Shown here piece by piece: positions 27,801 through 28,329 of a stretch of 28,329 nt of DNA (position 1 is the stretch's first letter; each line of letters opens with the position of its first letter). Origin of the DNA: Tolypothrix sp. NIES-4075 (GTDB lineage: Bacteria > Cyanobacteriota > Cyanobacteriia > Cyanobacteriales > Nostocaceae); contig NZ_BDUC01000025.1 in the NCBI RefSeq assembly GCF_002218085.1, forward strand, positions 1-28,329, in the 5' to 3' direction. The position numbers and the translations under genes are program-made. Under the pieces are notes generated by a model, which had not been told where the DNA came from, ran no database searches, and saw nothing but the letters and a program-made list of their open reading frames with translations.

Positions 27801-28329
27801 AGCAAGCTGCACAATTATGGTTGCAAAGTGGTCAGCAATCTGATTTTTTGTTGCAGGGTGTGCGGTTGGCTGAGGCAGAAGATATTTACATCAAATATAC
27901 TGATGAACTATCTGCGGATGTTCAACAATTTATTGAAGCTTGTTTACAAGAAAGAAAACGCCAACAATTTCAAGAAAAAAGAAGACTTCGACAAGCTCAA
28001 AGAGCCGTTATTGCACTTTCGTTTTTAGGAATAGCAGCTTCTAGTTTTGCTGGTTTAGCTTATTTTCAAAGTCGAACGGCTCAGTTAAGAGAAATCGTAG
28101 CATTAAATTCATCATCGGAAGCTAAGTTTTTATCCTATCAGCCACTTGATGCACTAATTGCTAGTGTCAATGCAGGTAAGCAACTAAAGCAAATTATTGG
28201 TGCCCCAAAAGATGTGCAATTTCAAACATTAAGTTCTCTAGGACATGCACTTTCTAACACTCAAGAACTCAACCGTTTGGAGAAACATAGCAAAGCTGTT
28301 ATCAGTGTCAAATTTAGTCCTGATGGTGA
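24857..28329 (+). CDS. Caspase-nSTAND-WD40 protein, partial at the right edge
   Basis: The frame stays open for 1157 codons to the window end. Domains in order: (1) residues about 20-290, a caspase-like (C14) domain with DMVLFYFSGHG (His106) and LVWLDACHSGG (Cys157), an intact dyad. (2) Residues about 310-500, a second, degenerate caspase-like unit: ILLYLRGRIEE lacks the His, while IIILDCPGSA keeps the Cys. (3) Residues about 515-940, an nSTAND1-type NTPase: CPYMGLNAFSEDDAQYFYGR, Walker A GASGSGKSS (561-569) and Walker B VLVIDQFEELF (Asp681). (4) A membrane segment, about 1050-1070. (5) From about 1140, the first WD40 repeat (SKAVISVKFSPDG). Two in-frame repeat insertions lie at about 613-652 and 895-947. 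The ATG lacks a strong ribosome binding site. Ligand-triggered proteolysis is likely, but the trigger and substrate are unknown. Confidence 0.93.
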   Translation, partial: MCPIGVSTSRSNQVKKTDTGKLWLMLVGVNKYQDKGLPILNYSSVDCQGLADALTGATTQFLQKEVKIHHDFASLPPSKENVRVSLQEITAAAKPQDMVLFYFSGHGMLEPNSQEVFLCLADTQKSNLKNTGLKLQELLQLLDNCPAQNQLVWLDACHSGGMTLRGTIKEPLLNPTTQLVEVLQRTAAKSKGFYALLSCDNNQQSWEFPELGHGVFSYYLMRGLNGEAADSKGVISADGLYRYVYHQTLQYIDKTNQQLRLINQQRRGKGDTQLEREYPLQTPKRIVEGVGELILGVRQEKADDDVHRRLGIVVEGLSGSTTTLDISKFLGNVGGFNLEYLQATKAAGDDVRSSIARLLHSPESETILLYLRGRIEETEAIDGLVLGEDIRIKRSWLKQQLRHCNAKQIIILDCPGSASLQDWVEDLQIDSQEGQCIIACASPASSTEKFAQTLFDTLTASAEADGLSAAGAIAQLQLQLAGSDIPFYVWLSGTQGIIEILREKTYMQGREQKAGLDLGICPYMGLNAFSEDDAQYFYGRESLTQQLIHQLRDRSFLAVVGASGSGKSSVVQAGVIPQLRLGKQIPSSEQWLIRTLRPGANPIEVLAQRLGGEKSGRGGEWETRGLLGDKEIRGQGDDENNSFPPSPPPHLLLEGILHQGVESFVYWLRNRPEPMIVLVIDQFEELFTLASTKDRERFLELVLGAAEYAKDRFKLIITLRADFITSCLEVPRLAEVLQESSVLVPPRLSLDDYRRVIVNPAQQVGLKLEPELVEVLLRELNQSVGDLPLLEFVLEQLWQHRSTGELTLQAYQDELGGIKGALERSSQAVYESLDPQAQECAKWIFLSLTQLGEGTEDTRRRIHKSELIVKKYPAALIERTLQALTAAKLIVMNLEEEEEGGRGGEGDGGTRGQGGEGGQGRQGDEGKISISSSSLSSPSSPTPPLPPVTVEVAHEILIRHWSTLRWWLEENRSRLRSQRQIEQAAQLWLQSGQQSDFLLQGVRLAEAEDIYIKYTDELSADVQQFIEACLQERKRQQFQEKRRLRQAQRAVIALSFLGIAASSFAGLAYFQSRTAQLREIVALNSSSEAKFLSYQPLDALIASVNAGKQLKQIIGAPKDVQFQTLSSLGHALSNTQELNRLEKHSKAVISVKFSPDG
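26690..26815. repeat. In-frame purine-hinge-pyrimidine insertion 1 in the caspase gene
   Basis: A purine arm (GGAGAGAAAAGTGGGAGAGG onward, with GGAGACAAGG units) is followed by the hinge GATGAGAATAATTCTTTT and a C-rich arm (CCCCCCTCCCCCCCTCCCC). It encodes about 40 residues (613-652), a Gly/Arg/Glu stretch then DDENNSFPPSPPPH, within the NTPase between ALAQRLG and LLEGILHQG. The surrounding family sequence normally runs on here without it. Confidence 0.65.
27539..27697. repeat. In-frame purine-hinge-pyrimidine insertion 2 in the caspase gene
   Basis: About 53 codons (895-947): a purine arm with repeated GGGGACAA and GGGAGACAA units, a hinge GGGAAAAATTTCTATATC, then a pyrimidine arm (TTCCTTGTCCTCCCCCTCCT and so on). 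It encodes EEEEEGGRGGEGDGG followed by Ser/Pro-rich SSSSLSSPSSPTPPLPP between KLIVMNL and TVEVAHEILIRHW. The coding strand also has four or more G4 runs separated by ACAA/AGAA, a G-quadruplex pattern. Confidence 0.65.

Overview
The window looks like chromosomal DNA of a filamentous, Nostocales-type cyanobacterium. GCGATCGC (HIP1) octamers occur throughout, both in genes and between them. The ndhD-type subunit and the haemagglutinin, DUF1822 and caspase-WD40 families fit this, as do the short dispersed repeats typical of Nostocales intergenic DNA. No rRNA, tRNA, complete insertion sequence or CRISPR array was found.

Layout. 1-460: the cut-off start of a minus-strand XRE-type regulator, two inverted operator-like palindromes, and a divergent 65-residue protein. 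799-4162: thrB, a coiled-coil protein and ndhD. 4396-5079: a secreted four-cysteine protein with unusual base composition. 5719-8688: a GH65 glycoside phosphorylase fused to a beta-phosphoglucomutase. 8850-9695: a promoter, a c-di-AMP (ydaO-type) riboswitch and terminator ahead of two small unknown genes. 9740-9853: a short element with terminal inverted repeats. 9897-13306 (minus): a small unknown gene and a haemagglutinin-type exoprotein with six tandem repeat units. 13584-16209: an antitoxin-like protein overlapping an HNH nuclease, a retropepsin-like protease, a secreted small protein and a SemiSWEET transporter. 16579-19636 (minus): a serine penicillin-recognising hydrolase with a small partner, and a Gfo/Idh/MocA oxidoreductase. 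19930-21225: a CoiA-like zinc-finger protein. 21363-24588 (minus): a DUF4870 membrane protein, a DUF1822 protein and a sigma-70-like factor. 24857-28329: a very large caspase-nSTAND-WD40 protein that runs off the right end.

Two parts stand out. (1) The right end forms a possible signalling or conflict module. A sigma-like factor and a DUF1822 protein are divergent from a protein carrying an intact caspase His/Cys dyad, a degenerate second caspase-like unit, a STAND NTPase, a membrane segment and the start of WD40 repeats. (2) A c-di-AMP riboswitch precedes an orphan pair of small genes with no recognised family.

A second theme is repeat invasion of coding sequence. Purine-run / AT-hinge / pyrimidine-run elements, built partly from 9-bp units, lie in frame at two places in the caspase gene and two in the GH65 fusion, and once between genes. 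A 27-28 bp palindrome family with constant ends and variable cores occurs three times, once inside the GH65 coding sequence.
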